64,000 nucleotides of DNA from Bacillus pumilus (lineage in GTDB: Bacteria; Bacillota; Bacilli; Bacillales; Bacillaceae): NCBI RefSeq assembly GCF_038738535.1, contig NZ_CP046128.1, forward strand, positions 2,232,001 to 2,296,000, given 5' to 3'. The notes beneath the pieces are model-generated. The model saw only the letters and a program-made list of their open reading frames with translations, was not told the origin of the DNA and did no database searches. Below are positions 8,911 to 17,790 of the stretch, in pieces (position 1 is the stretch's first letter; every line of letters starts with the position of its first letter). Position numbers and translations under genes: made by a program.

Positions 8911-9144
8911 GTTCCGAAAAAACCCCTTCCTTTTCGGTCTAATATTACATATTTTAGCACGCTTCTTGACCGCCAAGCACCGCAAAGAAACCGCAAACAT
9001 ATGAGAAGGGCAGCAAAAACAGACGAACAGAAGCCCGTTTTTTTCGAAAAAGATGATTTTTTCATCGTACAGACACAGACAATCCCCCCTTCACATACAT
9101 TTGAGGATATAGGCAGTGGCCTAAACATGGTGGAGGTGAAAATC

Positions 9145-9870
9145 GTGGCAGGAGTATTTACAGCGATGGGATTGATGGTCAAAGAATTGGTGTTCTTAGT
9201 GTCCTATGTCAAAAACAATGCCTTTCCACAGCCCCTTTCAGGAGATGATGAAAAAAAATACTTAGCCCTTATGGCACAGGGCGATGAACACGCGAGAAAT
9301 ATGCTGATTGAACATAACCTTCGGCTCGTCGCCCATATTGTCAAGAAATTTGAAAATACCGGGGAAGACGCTGAAGACCTCATCTCCATCGGGACGATCG
9401 GACTCATTAAAGCCATCGAAAGCTATTCCTCTGGAAAAGGAACAAAGCTGGCAACGTATGCGGCGCGGTGTATTGAAAACGAAATTCTGATGCATTTACG
9501 CGCACTCAAAAAAACTAAAAAGGATGTCTCCTTACATGACCCCATCGGTCAGGATAAAGAAGGCAACGAAATTTCTTTAATTGATGTCTTAAAATCAGAA
9601 AGTGAAGATGTGATCGATACCATTCAGCTCAACATGGAGCTTGAAAAAGTAAAGGAGTATATCGACATTCTCGACGGCCGAGAAAAAGAAGTCATCGTCG
9701 GCCGATTCGGTCTTGATTTAAAGAAAGAAAAAACGCAGCGGGAAATAGCAAAGGAGCTCGGGATTTCGCGGAGCTATGTATCCCGTATTGAGAAGCGGGC
9801 GCTGATGAAGATGTTTCATGAATTTTACCGGGCGGAGAAGGAGAAACGGAAGCGGGAGAAGGGGAAATAA
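9145..9870 (+). CDS. sigK: Sporulation sigma factor SigK precursor (uninterrupted)
   Basis: Pro-sigma-K, the late mother-cell sigma factor. The GTG start at 9145 follows GGAGGTG (9132-9138) and gives 241 residues, the B. subtilis length. The pro-sequence runs to Ser20, with mature protein beginning YVKNN at residue 21, the site cut by SpoIVFB. Regions 2 ([19 protein letters not shown]) and 4.2 ([15 protein letters not shown]) are intact. The gene is continuous, with no skin element as found in B. subtilis 168. A longer frame reaches 9001 but lacks a ribosome binding site. Confidence 0.97.
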   Translation: MAGVFTAMGLMVKELVFLVSYVKNNAFPQPLSGDDEKKYLALMAQGDEHARNMLIEHNLRLVAHIVKKFENTGEDAEDLISIGTIGLIKAIESYSSGKGTKLATYAARCIENEILMHLRALKKTKKDVSLHDPIGQDKEGNEISLIDVLKSESEDVIDTIQLNMELEKVKEYIDILDGREKEVIVGRFGLDLKKEKTQREIAKELGISRSYVSRIEKRALMKMFHEFYRAEKEKRKREKGK

Positions 9871-9874
9871 TATC

Positions 9875-9905
9875 AAAGAAGCCGGTCTAAATTCCGGCTT
9901 CTTTT
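9875..9905 (+). terminator. sigK terminator
   Basis: Stem AAAGAAGCCGG / CCGGCTTCTTT with an 8-nt loop and a T tail, 5 bp after the sigK stop. Confidence 0.9.
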
Positions 9906-10318
9906 CATTCCACTAAGCACTCAACATAATAAAACCATATCATTGGTTATGGAGCTTAATTCCATTACACTCCTTATATTCATTTGCCATCGTTTCTATA
10001 CGTTTATGTGAATTATGGTTAAAATGGTAAGTCAAAACAGGATCGTTCTTTACTTTTTCATCTTATTGATTAAGAATTTTAATCTCTAGTCTAAATATAG
10101 TGTTTTTTATAAACAGACAGTAATTACCATGTCGTGGCATGTCTGTTAAAGTAACCACCTGTCTTAAATCCAACTTTTTTATAGGAAAAATTGGATGGCT
10201 AGTTCTCCATGTTTTATAATTACTGATACAGAACTCCGGCTTGCTGAAGTTTTTCTATCCTTTCAAAATCCTTTACATAAATGATCTCAATTTTTTGACT
10301 GCTTTCTTCATATTCCCC
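9906..10318. other. AT-rich gap with a possible gene remnant
   Basis: No gene is supported here. On the minus strand, a 32-codon frame ending at about 10220 reads like degraded coding sequence (it includes IIYVKDFERIEKL) directly downstream of the MDR dehydrogenase, without its own start. The rest is AT-rich with no clear promoter. It marks the left junction of the accessory block. Confidence 0.4.
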
Positions 10319-11332
10319 TTAAAAATTAATAATCACTTTCCCTTTTGGTCGTCCATTTGCGACTAGTTCTAGCGCTTCATTTACGTTGTCTATAGTAAAT
10401 AGTATTGGATGAATTGCTGGAACAATGTTGTTTTCTTCAATGATTTTGGTAATCTCTTTAAGTTGTGCGCCGTCAGAACGAACAAAAATAAAATGATATT
10501 CCACGTTTTGTTTCTTAGCTTTGCGGTCATAATTTGCGCCAGCAAGGGAAAATAATATTCGTTTCCACAATGGGGAATTTAGGTATTTCCCGAAACGTTT
10601 ATTTGGTCCTGTACGGAGAGAGAGCAATCTTCCGCCCGGTTTGATGATACTCAATTCACTGTCAAATTCTTTAGGTCCCAGTGTATCAATCACGTAATCC
10701 ACATTCGACAACAAGTCAACATAGTTTTCTATTGCATAATCCAAATATTGGTCTGCACCCATTTCCAAAGTGCGTTCGCGCGCTTCTGAGTTGCCACTAA
10801 CAATGACATTTAGGCCCATTTCCTTTGCTATTGGTACAGCCATTTGACCAAAGCTGCCTGATCCACCTGGAATGAAGACAGATTTACCTGACTGTGCCTC
10901 AAGTTCTTCATGTAGACCTTGATACGCTGTGAGTCCAGCCAGTGGTACAGCAGCGGCTTCCACGTAAGACAAATTTTTTGGCATGGGTGCAATTGCGGCA
11001 GCATCAATTGCGGCATATTCCGCAAAAGCACCAATTTTTTTAAGGGGAAGACGTGTATAGATGGCATCTCCTACGTGAAATTCTGTCACATTTTTTCCGA
11101 TTTTTTCGATAACTCCTGTCAATTCATTACCAAGCGTTAATGGGAATTCATAATCTTGAATCAGTTTCACGCTGCCTGTAATAATTAACATTTCGAGTGG
11201 ATTGACTGCCGCAGCTTTGACCTTTACCAAGACTTCGTTTTCATCGATTTCTGGAATTGGAATGTCATTGACTTTGGCATGGATATTTTTTGAATACTTG
11301 GTGATCTGAGCTGCTTTCATGAGTGTTTTCAT
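10319..11332 (-). CDS. Zinc-type MDR oxidoreductase, quinone-reductase-like
   Basis: A 337-residue medium-chain dehydrogenase of the NADPH:quinone oxidoreductase branch. It lacks the catalytic-zinc cysteines of true alcohol dehydrogenases; visible are GNELTGVIEKIGKNV, the GDAIYTRLP loop, the cofactor motif PGGSGSFGQMAVPIAK and the C-terminal GRPKGKVIINF. Such enzymes reduce quinones or enones. The ATG at 11332 is the most likely start; AAGGAAGG lies about 14 nt away. It is the first of a run of redox genes, all on the minus strand. Confidence 0.8.
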   Translation of the reverse strand: MKTLMKAAQITKYSKNIHAKVNDIPIPEIDENEVLVKVKAAAVNPLEMLIITGSVKLIQDYEFPLTLGNELTGVIEKIGKNVTEFHVGDAIYTRLPLKKIGAFAEYAAIDAAAIAPMPKNLSYVEAAAVPLAGLTAYQGLHEELEAQSGKSVFIPGGSGSFGQMAVPIAKEMGLNVIVSGNSEARERTLEMGADQYLDYAIENYVDLLSNVDYVIDTLGPKEFDSELSIIKPGGRLLSLRTGPNKRFGKYLNSPLWKRILFSLAGANYDRKAKKQNVEYHFIFVRSDGAQLKEITKIIEENNIVPAIHPILFTIDNVNEALELVANGRPKGKVIINF

Positions 11333-11386
11333 TTTTTCATTAGCATCCTTCCTTGAGATTATTACAGCTGGTGTTCCCACACTCAA

Positions 11387-11705
11387 TCAGTAGAACAGAT
11401 GTTAGAGTTCATCAGCCCATAGCGTTCGAATGCAGTACACGTCAGCCAGTGTAGCGCAATTCATGCGTCAAGCATTTTTCAGTTGTATGCCTTTTTTAAG
11501 CATTACTGTCCATTTTGCAGGTTCAATTTAAAAACTACTTTTCATTCCCTTTTTTTTGTTACAAAAATAGAGAGTCACTTCCCAGTCCCAAACTGTTTGT
11601 GGAACCTTGATATTTGCCATAAGTTATACTTATCTCTTGCGCTTTGCTACGTGTCATTGGTGCCATCGCTAAACGATTATGTTACCATATATATAAAAAT
11701 TAGAT
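11387..11705. other. Intergenic region, nothing clear
   Basis: About 320 bp of AT-rich sequence between the MDR gene and the SDR. I see no coding frame with a ribosome binding site, no strong terminator and no repeat. Confidence 0.5.
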
Positions 11706-12458
11706 TTAAAGGCTTTCTAGTATTGGAAAGATCGGCTTTCTCAACTTAAATTCATAGTTTTCATCTACAACCCCAACCACTTCATCTTTGTCATAAACCT
11801 CCATCATAAAACCTGCCATTTGCTTAGCTGTGTGGTACATAGGGAGATTTGCTTTGTAATCAAACTCTTTTATATCATTTGCATGTTTTGCGAATTCTGT
11901 TTCCGTCATTGCTGGTGCTAAAACTTTTGCCTTCATTTTCGCACCTTTCAGTTCAAGTTCTTTTGCAAGCCCTTCGGTGAAGGCACTAACATAATATTTA
12001 GAAGCAGAGTAAGCAACACTGCCAACAGCAATTACATATCCAAGTGCTGAGGATACGTTAATTAATTGAGTTCCCTCTACATCAGCATATTCTCTTACAA
12101 ATAGTGTAGAAAGGATTGTCAAGGATTCTATGTTCACGCGTAACATGGTTTCTACTTTATCTAAATTCTGATCTATGACAGAAGAGGTTTCACCAAGACC
12201 AGCATTATTAATCCAAGTCTCAATTTGATACTCCTTTAAACTGTTATACAGTGTATATGCCTGATCTTTGACAGATAGGTCACTTGTCCGAATAATAACA
12301 TCTAAACTAGGATTTAGATTCTGAATGGTTGATTTAAGTTCTTCTAATTTATCTAATCTTCTAGCTGCAATAATTAAGTTTTTGCCACGAGCAGCAAATG
12401 CTAATGCTGTCTCATATCCGATACCTGAGCTTGCTCCTGTAATAACTGTGTACTTCAT
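11706..12458 (-). CDS. Short-chain dehydrogenase/reductase
   Basis: A 250-residue classical SDR: cofactor motif TGASSGIGYETA at residues 6-17, NNAGLG, the catalytic Ser in NVSSALGYV and YSASKYY (YxxxK). Substrate unknown. AAGGAG precedes the ATG. Its codon choice is clearly more AT-rich than the next SDR at 12645, so the two neighbours are not a recent tandem copy and probably arrived separately. Confidence 0.85.
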   Translation of the reverse strand: MKYTVITGASSGIGYETALAFAARGKNLIIAARRLDKLEELKSTIQNLNPSLDVIIRTSDLSVKDQAYTLYNSLKEYQIETWINNAGLGETSSVIDQNLDKVETMLRVNIESLTILSTLFVREYADVEGTQLINVSSALGYVIAVGSVAYSASKYYVSAFTEGLAKELELKGAKMKAKVLAPAMTETEFAKHANDIKEFDYKANLPMYHTAKQMAGFMMEVYDKDEVVGVVDENYEFKLRKPIFPILESL

Positions 12459-12644
12459 ATTATTCTCTCCTTAAAAATATTTCTCCTTGTTCTTGACCAT
12501 GTTTCAGTAGATCAAATAAGAAGGTTTCCGTCTTTATAAAAATCTCTGTAACTTTTTTAGTGAACGATTTATTCCAATACGAGATCTTGGCTAGATGGCA
12601 GATCATAATCAACTGCCACTCCCACCTGGTCACCCTCAATTAGG

Positions 12645-13430
12645 TCAATGCCCTGTTCTTTGCTGTGTGGATCTGACCATACGGGTCACCATTTTGCGCG
12701 GCATCAGTCGTGGAAGGAATGCCATGAACCGGTTTCGAGCCCCTGGCATTATGAACGTCTTGCCGCGTAAGAAGCCTCGGTACCCTTCCTCAGCCACCTG
12801 CCCGGCCTCCATGATAGCACCACTCTGGAACAACTTCGATTCCCCAATACCCGAACGTTCAACAAAGCCGGTTGACGTCAGTCCCGGACATAGTGCCGTC
12901 ACAGTCACCCCTGTACCGCTCAGTTCGTTCTCCAAAGCCTCAGTGAACGACAGCACGTACGCCTTCGTTGCGTAGTAAACCGACATCATAGGTCCCGGGA
13001 AGAAAGCCACCAACGAAGCCACATTCATCACGCCTCCTTGGCCTCGTTTGACCATATCCGGCAAGAACAGTTTCGTCATAACAGTCAGAGCCTTGATATT
13101 GACGTCAATCATATTCGTCTCTTGTTCTAACTGCGTCTCCAAGAACGTCCCGTACAAACCGAAGCCGGCATTATTGACAAGATAGTCGACGACGATCCCC
13201 TTCTCCTTGAGCTCCGCAAAAATCTCTTTCGGCACACCGGGTGAAGCCACATCCTTTGCGATGACCGTCGCTTGACTGCCATATCTTTTCCTATATTCCT
13301 TTGCGAGCTCCAAAAGCTTACCCTCGCTACGCGCCACCAGCACCAAATTATATCCTCCCTTGGCGAAACGATCCGCCAACTCTTTGCCAATTCCACCCGA
13401 TACCCCGGTGATAAGAACAGTTTTTTTCAT
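12645..13430 (-). CDS. Short-chain dehydrogenase/reductase (GC-richer)
   Basis: A 261-residue SDR of the DltE/YqjQ-like group: TGVSGGIGKELA, NNAGFG, NVASLVAFF, YYATKAY (YxxxK) and a basic C-terminal tail ending RSTQQRTGH. GGAGGTG precedes the ATG at 13430. The third codon positions are visibly richer in G and C than in both flanking genes, suggesting a different donor. Substrate not known. Confidence 0.85.
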   Translation of the reverse strand: MKKTVLITGVSGGIGKELADRFAKGGYNLVLVARSEGKLLELAKEYRKRYGSQATVIAKDVASPGVPKEIFAELKEKGIVVDYLVNNAGFGLYGTFLETQLEQETNMIDVNIKALTVMTKLFLPDMVKRGQGGVMNVASLVAFFPGPMMSVYYATKAYVLSFTEALENELSGTGVTVTALCPGLTSTGFVERSGIGESKLFQSGAIMEAGQVAEEGYRGFLRGKTFIMPGARNRFMAFLPRLMPRKMVTRMVRSTQQRTGH

Positions 13431-13448
13431 TTTACAGCACACCTCCAT

Positions 13449-13768
13449 TTTTAGTTTAATTAAACCTTTAAAACGTTTTACAGCGTTTCTTACTGCGAGT
13501 TGTTACTATGGATGTAGGTTATCGATAATTGTAATTTTTGTATAAGAGGATTTATACTTGCCGCATATATCTCAACTGAGACCTCGCCATTATTTATTTT
13601 GGGCTTAGGGAAGTCTAAAAAAATTTGGTTTTTCACCGTAGTTTTCAATCGCTAAAACTTTCATGACAATCCTTCACATTTTTACTTAACGCACATGTAT
13701 CTATTTATAAAGAATCTAAGAAAAAAAGATATGAATATCCCTAGATGGGATATTCATAATTAATTAAA
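13449..13768. other. Intergenic region with the OYE-operon terminator
   Basis: AT-rich, no supported gene. At 13732-13757 an 11-bp stem (ATGAATATCCC / GGGATATTCAT) followed on the minus strand by a T-run terminates the oxidoreductase gene at 13769. Confidence 0.7.
13732..13757 (-). terminator. Terminator of the hydrolase/OYE operon
   Basis: Perfect 11-bp stem, 4-5 nt loop, and TCTTTTTTT on the minus-strand 3' side. Confidence 0.8.
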
Positions 13769-14827
13769 TTATTTTAAGAAAGGATAATCTGTATAGCCTT
13801 CTTTTCCTCCTGTATAGAGCGTGTTTTTATCAGGTTCGTTTAGAGGAGCACCTGAATGAATCCGTTCTACAAAGTCTGGATTAGCTAGTACCCAAGTGCC
13901 TACTGTGACAACATCTGCAATATTATTATCTACATCAGACGAAAGTTGATCTAGAGGACGACCTGGACGGTTAACAAGAAGTGCTTGGTCCCAAAGTTGA
14001 CGCACATCTTTTAGGAATTGCTCGTTTCCAAAGTGCATTAAATGCAGATAAGCAAGGTTAAGCTTATTTAATTCACTTATTAAATAGCGATACATCTCAA
14101 GGCTATTCTCCCCCTCATCAATGCCTTGCAGTGTTCCTTGAGGAGAAAAACGGATGCCTGTTCTTTCTGCTCCTATTTCATCAACAACTGCTTTAGCTAC
14201 TTCAATTGCGAATCGAGAACGCCCCTCAATCGTACCACCGTATGCATCTTGACGATGATTGGAGTTTTCACTAAGGAATTGTTGGATCAGATAACCATTC
14301 GCTCCGTGAATTTCAACTCCGTCTGCACCAGCTTCAATTGCTGAACGTGCTGCTAAACGAAACTCATTGATAACATCTTTTATCTCAAGCTCACTCAGTT
14401 CTCTTGGTGTTGGAATTTCTTTCATTCCTTCTGCCGTGAAAATTTCTACACCAGGTGCAATAGCTGACGGTGCAACTGCTTGGCGGTGGTGAGGTGTGTT
14501 ATCAGGGTGTGATACACGTCCTACATGCATAAGCTGAATAAAAATATGACCGCCTTCACTATGAACTTTAGAAGTTACTTTTTTCCACCCTCTAATATGA
14601 TTTTCTGTATAAATACCAGGTGTATTCGTGTAACCTTGCCCATCATCTGAAGGTTGGGTTCCTTCGCTTATAATTAAACCGACTGAAGCACGCTGACCAT
14701 AGTACTCAGCTACTAAATCGCTCGGCGTACCATCTGGTAAAGCTCTATTTCTAGTCATCGGAGCCATACCTATACGATTTTTTAATTCAATGTTTCCAAT
14801 ACGAACTTTTTCAAATAATTTGCTCAT
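13769..14827 (-). CDS. NADH:flavin oxidoreductase, Old Yellow Enzyme family
   Basis: A 352-residue FMN TIM-barrel enzyme. N-terminal GNIELKNRIGMAPMTRNRA, the catalytic region IHGANGYLIQQFLS (His-x-x-Asn for substrate binding), and the FMN-phosphate region near the end (VGTWVLANPDF) are visible. These enzymes reduce activated alkenes, nitro compounds and quinones. It starts 17 bp after the alpha/beta hydrolase, with AAGGAG before the ATG, so the two form an operon. A TetR palindrome lies upstream of the pair. Confidence 0.9.
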   Translation of the reverse strand: MSKLFEKVRIGNIELKNRIGMAPMTRNRALPDGTPSDLVAEYYGQRASVGLIISEGTQPSDDGQGYTNTPGIYTENHIRGWKKVTSKVHSEGGHIFIQLMHVGRVSHPDNTPHHRQAVAPSAIAPGVEIFTAEGMKEIPTPRELSELEIKDVINEFRLAARSAIEAGADGVEIHGANGYLIQQFLSENSNHRQDAYGGTIEGRSRFAIEVAKAVVDEIGAERTGIRFSPQGTLQGIDEGENSLEMYRYLISELNKLNLAYLHLMHFGNEQFLKDVRQLWDQALLVNRPGRPLDQLSSDVDNNIADVVTVGTWVLANPDFVERIHSGAPLNEPDKNTLYTGGKEGYTDYPFLK

Positions 14828-14843
14828 ATGAATACTCTCCTTT

Positions 14844-15692
14844 TTAATAAGAATTAGAATCAAGAAATAAATTTACGTGTTCTGCAAATAGTTCTGGATA
14901 TTGAAACAGATGCCCGTGACCAGAATCAGGATATATAATCAGCTGTGCTTTGGGTAATTTCTCTGCTAAGATATAACTGTTTTTAGTCGGTACCATCACA
15001 TCATTAACACCATTAGTAACAAGTACAGGGTGTTTGATGTTTTGTAACCATTCATAATCATGATTAGATTTTTGTTTAGCCCATTTTGCAAGAGCTTGTA
15101 ATTGTGCCTCTTTTACTTGCTCTGAACTGTTTACTTTTTTCTGATTAAAAATTCTTTGTAGTGAAGCCATTCCTGCAGATTTACTTGTTTCAGTTTGTTC
15201 GTAGAAAAAGAACATAAAATCATTTATTCCATCTTCTTTCGTTCCGCCGTGACGATTCATTCTTTCAAAAATCTCTGGATTTGGATTAATACCAGCTTCA
15301 GGCGAAGTACCTGCCAAAATCATTTTTCTTACTAAATCTCCTTCTTGTAAAGCTAGCTCTTGTGCAACCATGCCACCAATGGAAAAACCAAGAATGTCGA
15401 CTTGTTCTAATCCAAGTGCTTTTATAAATGTTGCTGTATCTTTTGCCATATCAGCAATTGTAGTAGGCGTTAGTCCATCGGTCTCACCAACCCCTTTATT
15501 GTCAAATAAGATTACTGGGCGTTTATTTGCAATAGGTTCAAGCATGTCTGGATCCCAGTTTTCCAACGTTCCTCTAAAGTGAACAAGAAATACTACTGGT
15601 ATACCATCTTTTGTACCAAATCTCCTATATGCGTAACGAGTTCCTTCTGCTTCAATAAATTCTGATTCTGTTGGTATTTTAAAATTTCTCAT
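14844..15692 (-). CDS. Alpha/beta hydrolase
   Basis: A 282-residue single-domain hydrolase: oxyanion region FLVHFRGTLENWD, nucleophile elbow GFSIGG, catalytic Asp in VTNGVNDVMVP and His in YPDSGHGH. The usual HG oxyanion motif reads HFRG. Probably an esterase or haloperoxidase-like enzyme; substrate unknown. TAAGGAGG precedes the ATG. First gene of an operon with the Old Yellow Enzyme, behind the palindrome at 15766-15781. Confidence 0.85.
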   Translation of the reverse strand: MRNFKIPTESEFIEAEGTRYAYRRFGTKDGIPVVFLVHFRGTLENWDPDMLEPIANKRPVILFDNKGVGETDGLTPTTIADMAKDTATFIKALGLEQVDILGFSIGGMVAQELALQEGDLVRKMILAGTSPEAGINPNPEIFERMNRHGGTKEDGINDFMFFFYEQTETSKSAGMASLQRIFNQKKVNSSEQVKEAQLQALAKWAKQKSNHDYEWLQNIKHPVLVTNGVNDVMVPTKNSYILAEKLPKAQLIIYPDSGHGHLFQYPELFAEHVNLFLDSNSY

Positions 15693-15765
15693 TTTTGTGT
15701 TCCTCCTTAGAAATTAAAAAACGATTTATAACTATGCATTATGCTGGTTTGTTTCATGCTTATTT

Positions 15766-15781
15766 TAGAATGAACATTCTA
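15766..15781. promoter_or_regulatory. TetR operator O1 (hydrolase/OYE promoter)
   Basis: TAGAATGAACATTCTA, 7-bp inverted half-sites around two central bases, in the gap before the hydrolase. The same 16 bases recur at 16441-16456 upstream of the tetR gene. Confidence 0.8.
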
Positions 15782-15801
15782 AAAAGGGTAAAAAAAGAAA
15801 G

Positions 15802-16377
15802 CTAGTCCAACACTGAAAGTGCTAGAGAAATGATGCCTTCTAATTCTTTTTTACTGTAATCAGTTTTTATTAGTACTCTTATACCTACCAAATTGTTGTG
15901 TAAGAAACGAGATATGTTATCAGAATCGATTTCTTTTGATAGCTCTCCATTAGTTTGACCCTGTTTTATAAGGGAATTAAACATATCTTCAGTACGATTA
16001 AACATTTTTGTAACGATGCGCCCAATTTCTTTGTCCAACAAAGATAATTCAATGGCTGCATTTACTGATAGACATCCTTTTGGGTATTGTTTAATGGAAT
16101 TCAGTACGAAAATAAAAACATCACGTATCGTCTGTTTAATGGATGAAGTGCTGCTGATTATGCTTTCCATCTCATTAACGATGAGCTCTTCATAATGATG
16201 AAGGGAAGCTAAAAACAATGAACGCTTGTCGCCAAATGTGTCATATATACTCCTACGGTGTATCCCCATATGATCCACCAAATCTTGCATGGATGTTTTT
16301 TCATAGCCCTGTTCCCAAAATAACTCCATTGCTTTTCTTAATACTTCTTTTTCGTCAAACTCTTTACTTCTAGCCAT
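15802..16377 (-). CDS. TetR-family repressor
   Basis: A 191-residue regulator with an N-terminal HTH (KTSMQDLVDHMGIHRRSIYDTFGDKRSLF, residues about 25-53 in part) and a TetR_C-type ligand domain. The ATG at 16377 follows AAGGAG. Identical palindromes upstream of it and upstream of the hydrolase/OYE operon indicate that it represses both itself and that operon, probably being released by an electrophile or quinone. The inducer is inference. Confidence 0.88.
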   Translation of the reverse strand: MARSKEFDEKEVLRKAMELFWEQGYEKTSMQDLVDHMGIHRRSIYDTFGDKRSLFLASLHHYEELIVNEMESIISSTSSIKQTIRDVFIFVLNSIKQYPKGCLSVNAAIELSLLDKEIGRIVTKMFNRTEDMFNSLIKQGQTNGELSKEIDSDNISRFLHNNLVGIRVLIKTDYSKKELEGIISLALSVLD

Positions 16378-16440
16378 TTTAATTCTCCTTAAAAAAATCC
16401 ATGAACCAATACTAACAAAAACAAAAGTCATCATCCATTA

Positions 16441-16456
16441 TAGAATGAACATTCTA
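16441..16456. promoter_or_regulatory. TetR operator O2 (autoregulatory)
   Basis: Exact copy of the 16-bp palindrome at 15766, about 65 bp upstream of the tetR start. Confidence 0.8.
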
Positions 16457-16471
16457 AAATAAACACATGAA

Positions 16472-16646
16472 TTACAAACCATGATTACATAATACCCTTT
16501 TTAGAACGATAAGTAAAGAATTATACTTCTGCGATGAACACCCATATGTCACCAAGTCTTGCATGAATGTTTTTTCATAACCCTGTTCCCAGAAAAGCCC
16601 CATTGTTTTCTTAATGCTCTTTTTTATCAAATTTATTTCTAGACAT
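16472..16646 (-). pseudogene. Frameshifted remnant of a second TetR gene
   Basis: Reads as a degraded copy of the N-terminus of the neighbouring TetR. From an ATG at 16646 with a good ribosome binding site (AAGGTGGG) it begins MSRNKFDKKE, then shifts frame into LFWEQGYEKTFMQDLV, and shifts again into HMGVHRRSI before a stop. At least two frameshifts are present and the C-terminal two thirds are gone. A degenerate operator (AGAATGATCACTCT, about 16736-16749) lies upstream, so the duplicated unit included its control site. Confidence 0.75.
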
Positions 16647-16849
16647 AATCCCACCTTAGAACGTATTACCTCTTAATTCTGAGAAAGGACTAAGAATCAT
16701 TGATGCATTCATCCCTCCCTCATTCTAAAATAATAAAGAATGATCACTCTCGTTTGAGTAGCAAAACAGTTAGATCTAACGTGTTTCAAGCATAGCAAAT
16801 TCAAGAACGATCGGTAAAGAATTTAGAATTCATCATATGTTTTATATGG

Positions 16850-17686
16850 TTAGCTTTCAATTAAACGTTTTAACTTAAGCTCAGTTTCAGTATTCTCAAC
16901 TGGAGTATAGACGCTGCATCTTAAATCAGTATCTCCATGCACTTGTAACGAAGTAAGATTAAACAACATTTTACCTACCTTAGCATGACGAAACTCAATT
17001 AATACTTCAGGAGCAGAGCTTATCTCATTTTCATTCCAAATTTTATGAAACTCAGGATATGCCTGTTCCATTTCTTGTATAAATTGCTCATACCAGTCAT
17101 CAGCCACATACTGTCCATAATACGTTCTAAATATTGCGATATATCCTCTAACAAAATGCTCCCAATTCACTGCTAAACTTTTAAATTCCTTTCTTGCGAA
17201 TAGTAAGCGTATTATATTCCTTTCTGCTGGGGTGATTTGTTCAAAATCCAAAAATACATTAGCTGCTGCTTGATTCCACCCAACAATCTGACTTCTTCTA
17301 TCTGATATAATTGTTGGACAATAACGAAGTTCCTGCAAAATTTTCACTAAAGCCGGACTGATTTCCTTCTCCTTCTCATTTATAAAGGGTTGTTTCACTC
17401 CTTCCTCTAACGCTAGAGCATACAAATATCTCCTTTCATCGTTATTTAATTGTAATGCTCGAGAAATAGCATCTAATACCGAAGTAGACACTTTTATATC
17501 TCTACCTTGTTCTAACCATGTATACCATGTAAGACTTACACCGGCTAGTTGAGCCACTTCCTCTCTTCTTAGTCCTGGTGTTCTTCTGCGGGTTCCTACA
17601 GGTAAACCAACCATTTGAGGAGTAATTTTCGAACGTTGATTCTTTAGAAATTCTGATAAAGCTTGAAGTCTTGTTTCAGGTTTCAT
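16850..17686 (-). CDS. XRE-family regulator with MLTR (MmyB-like) ligand domain
   Basis: A 278-residue regulator: an HTH at about residues 28-60 (GLRREEVAQLAGVSLTWYTWLEQGRDI) joined to an MmyB-like ligand-binding domain (YCPTIISDRRSQIVGWNQAAANVF, later RNIIRLLFA). The MLTR domain has been seen to bind fatty acids in one structure of the family. It is divergent from the ketoacyl synthase at 17791, so it probably controls that gene. AAAAGGAG precedes the ATG. Confidence 0.87.
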   Translation of the reverse strand: MKPETRLQALSEFLKNQRSKITPQMVGLPVGTRRRTPGLRREEVAQLAGVSLTWYTWLEQGRDIKVSTSVLDAISRALQLNNDERRYLYALALEEGVKQPFINEKEKEISPALVKILQELRYCPTIISDRRSQIVGWNQAAANVFLDFEQITPAERNIIRLLFARKEFKSLAVNWEHFVRGYIAIFRTYYGQYVADDWYEQFIQEMEQAYPEFHKIWNENEISSAPEVLIEFRHAKVGKMLFNLTSLQVHGDTDLRCSVYTPVENTETELKLKRLIES

Positions 17687-17719
17687 TAAAATCTCCTTTT
17701 TAAATAGTGCTAATTATAC

Positions 17720-17749
17720 TAGGATAAACAACAACTTGTAATAGGATAA
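17720..17749. promoter_or_regulatory. Direct repeat in the divergent regulator/fabF-like promoter
   Basis: TAGGATAA occurs at 17720-17727 and again at 17742-17749, 22 bp apart (two helical turns). The second copy lies inside a plausible promoter for the ketoacyl synthase (TTGTAA, 17 bp, TAAAGT). Candidate operator of the MLTR regulator. Confidence 0.45.
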
Positions 17750-17790
17750 CACAAAAGTTAAAGTTAATAAAAAATAAGGAGGGAAATATT

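Noticed and set aside
9001-9144. N-terminal extension of sigK by 48 codons
   Set aside because: The GTG at 9145 has GGAGGTG at ideal spacing and gives the exact pro-sigma-K N-terminus and length; the extension has no binding site.
10081-10165. Palindromic sequence around CCATGTCGTGGCATG
   Set aside because: Short arms, no T-run, no neighbouring gene that it would serve; not enough to call an operator or terminator.
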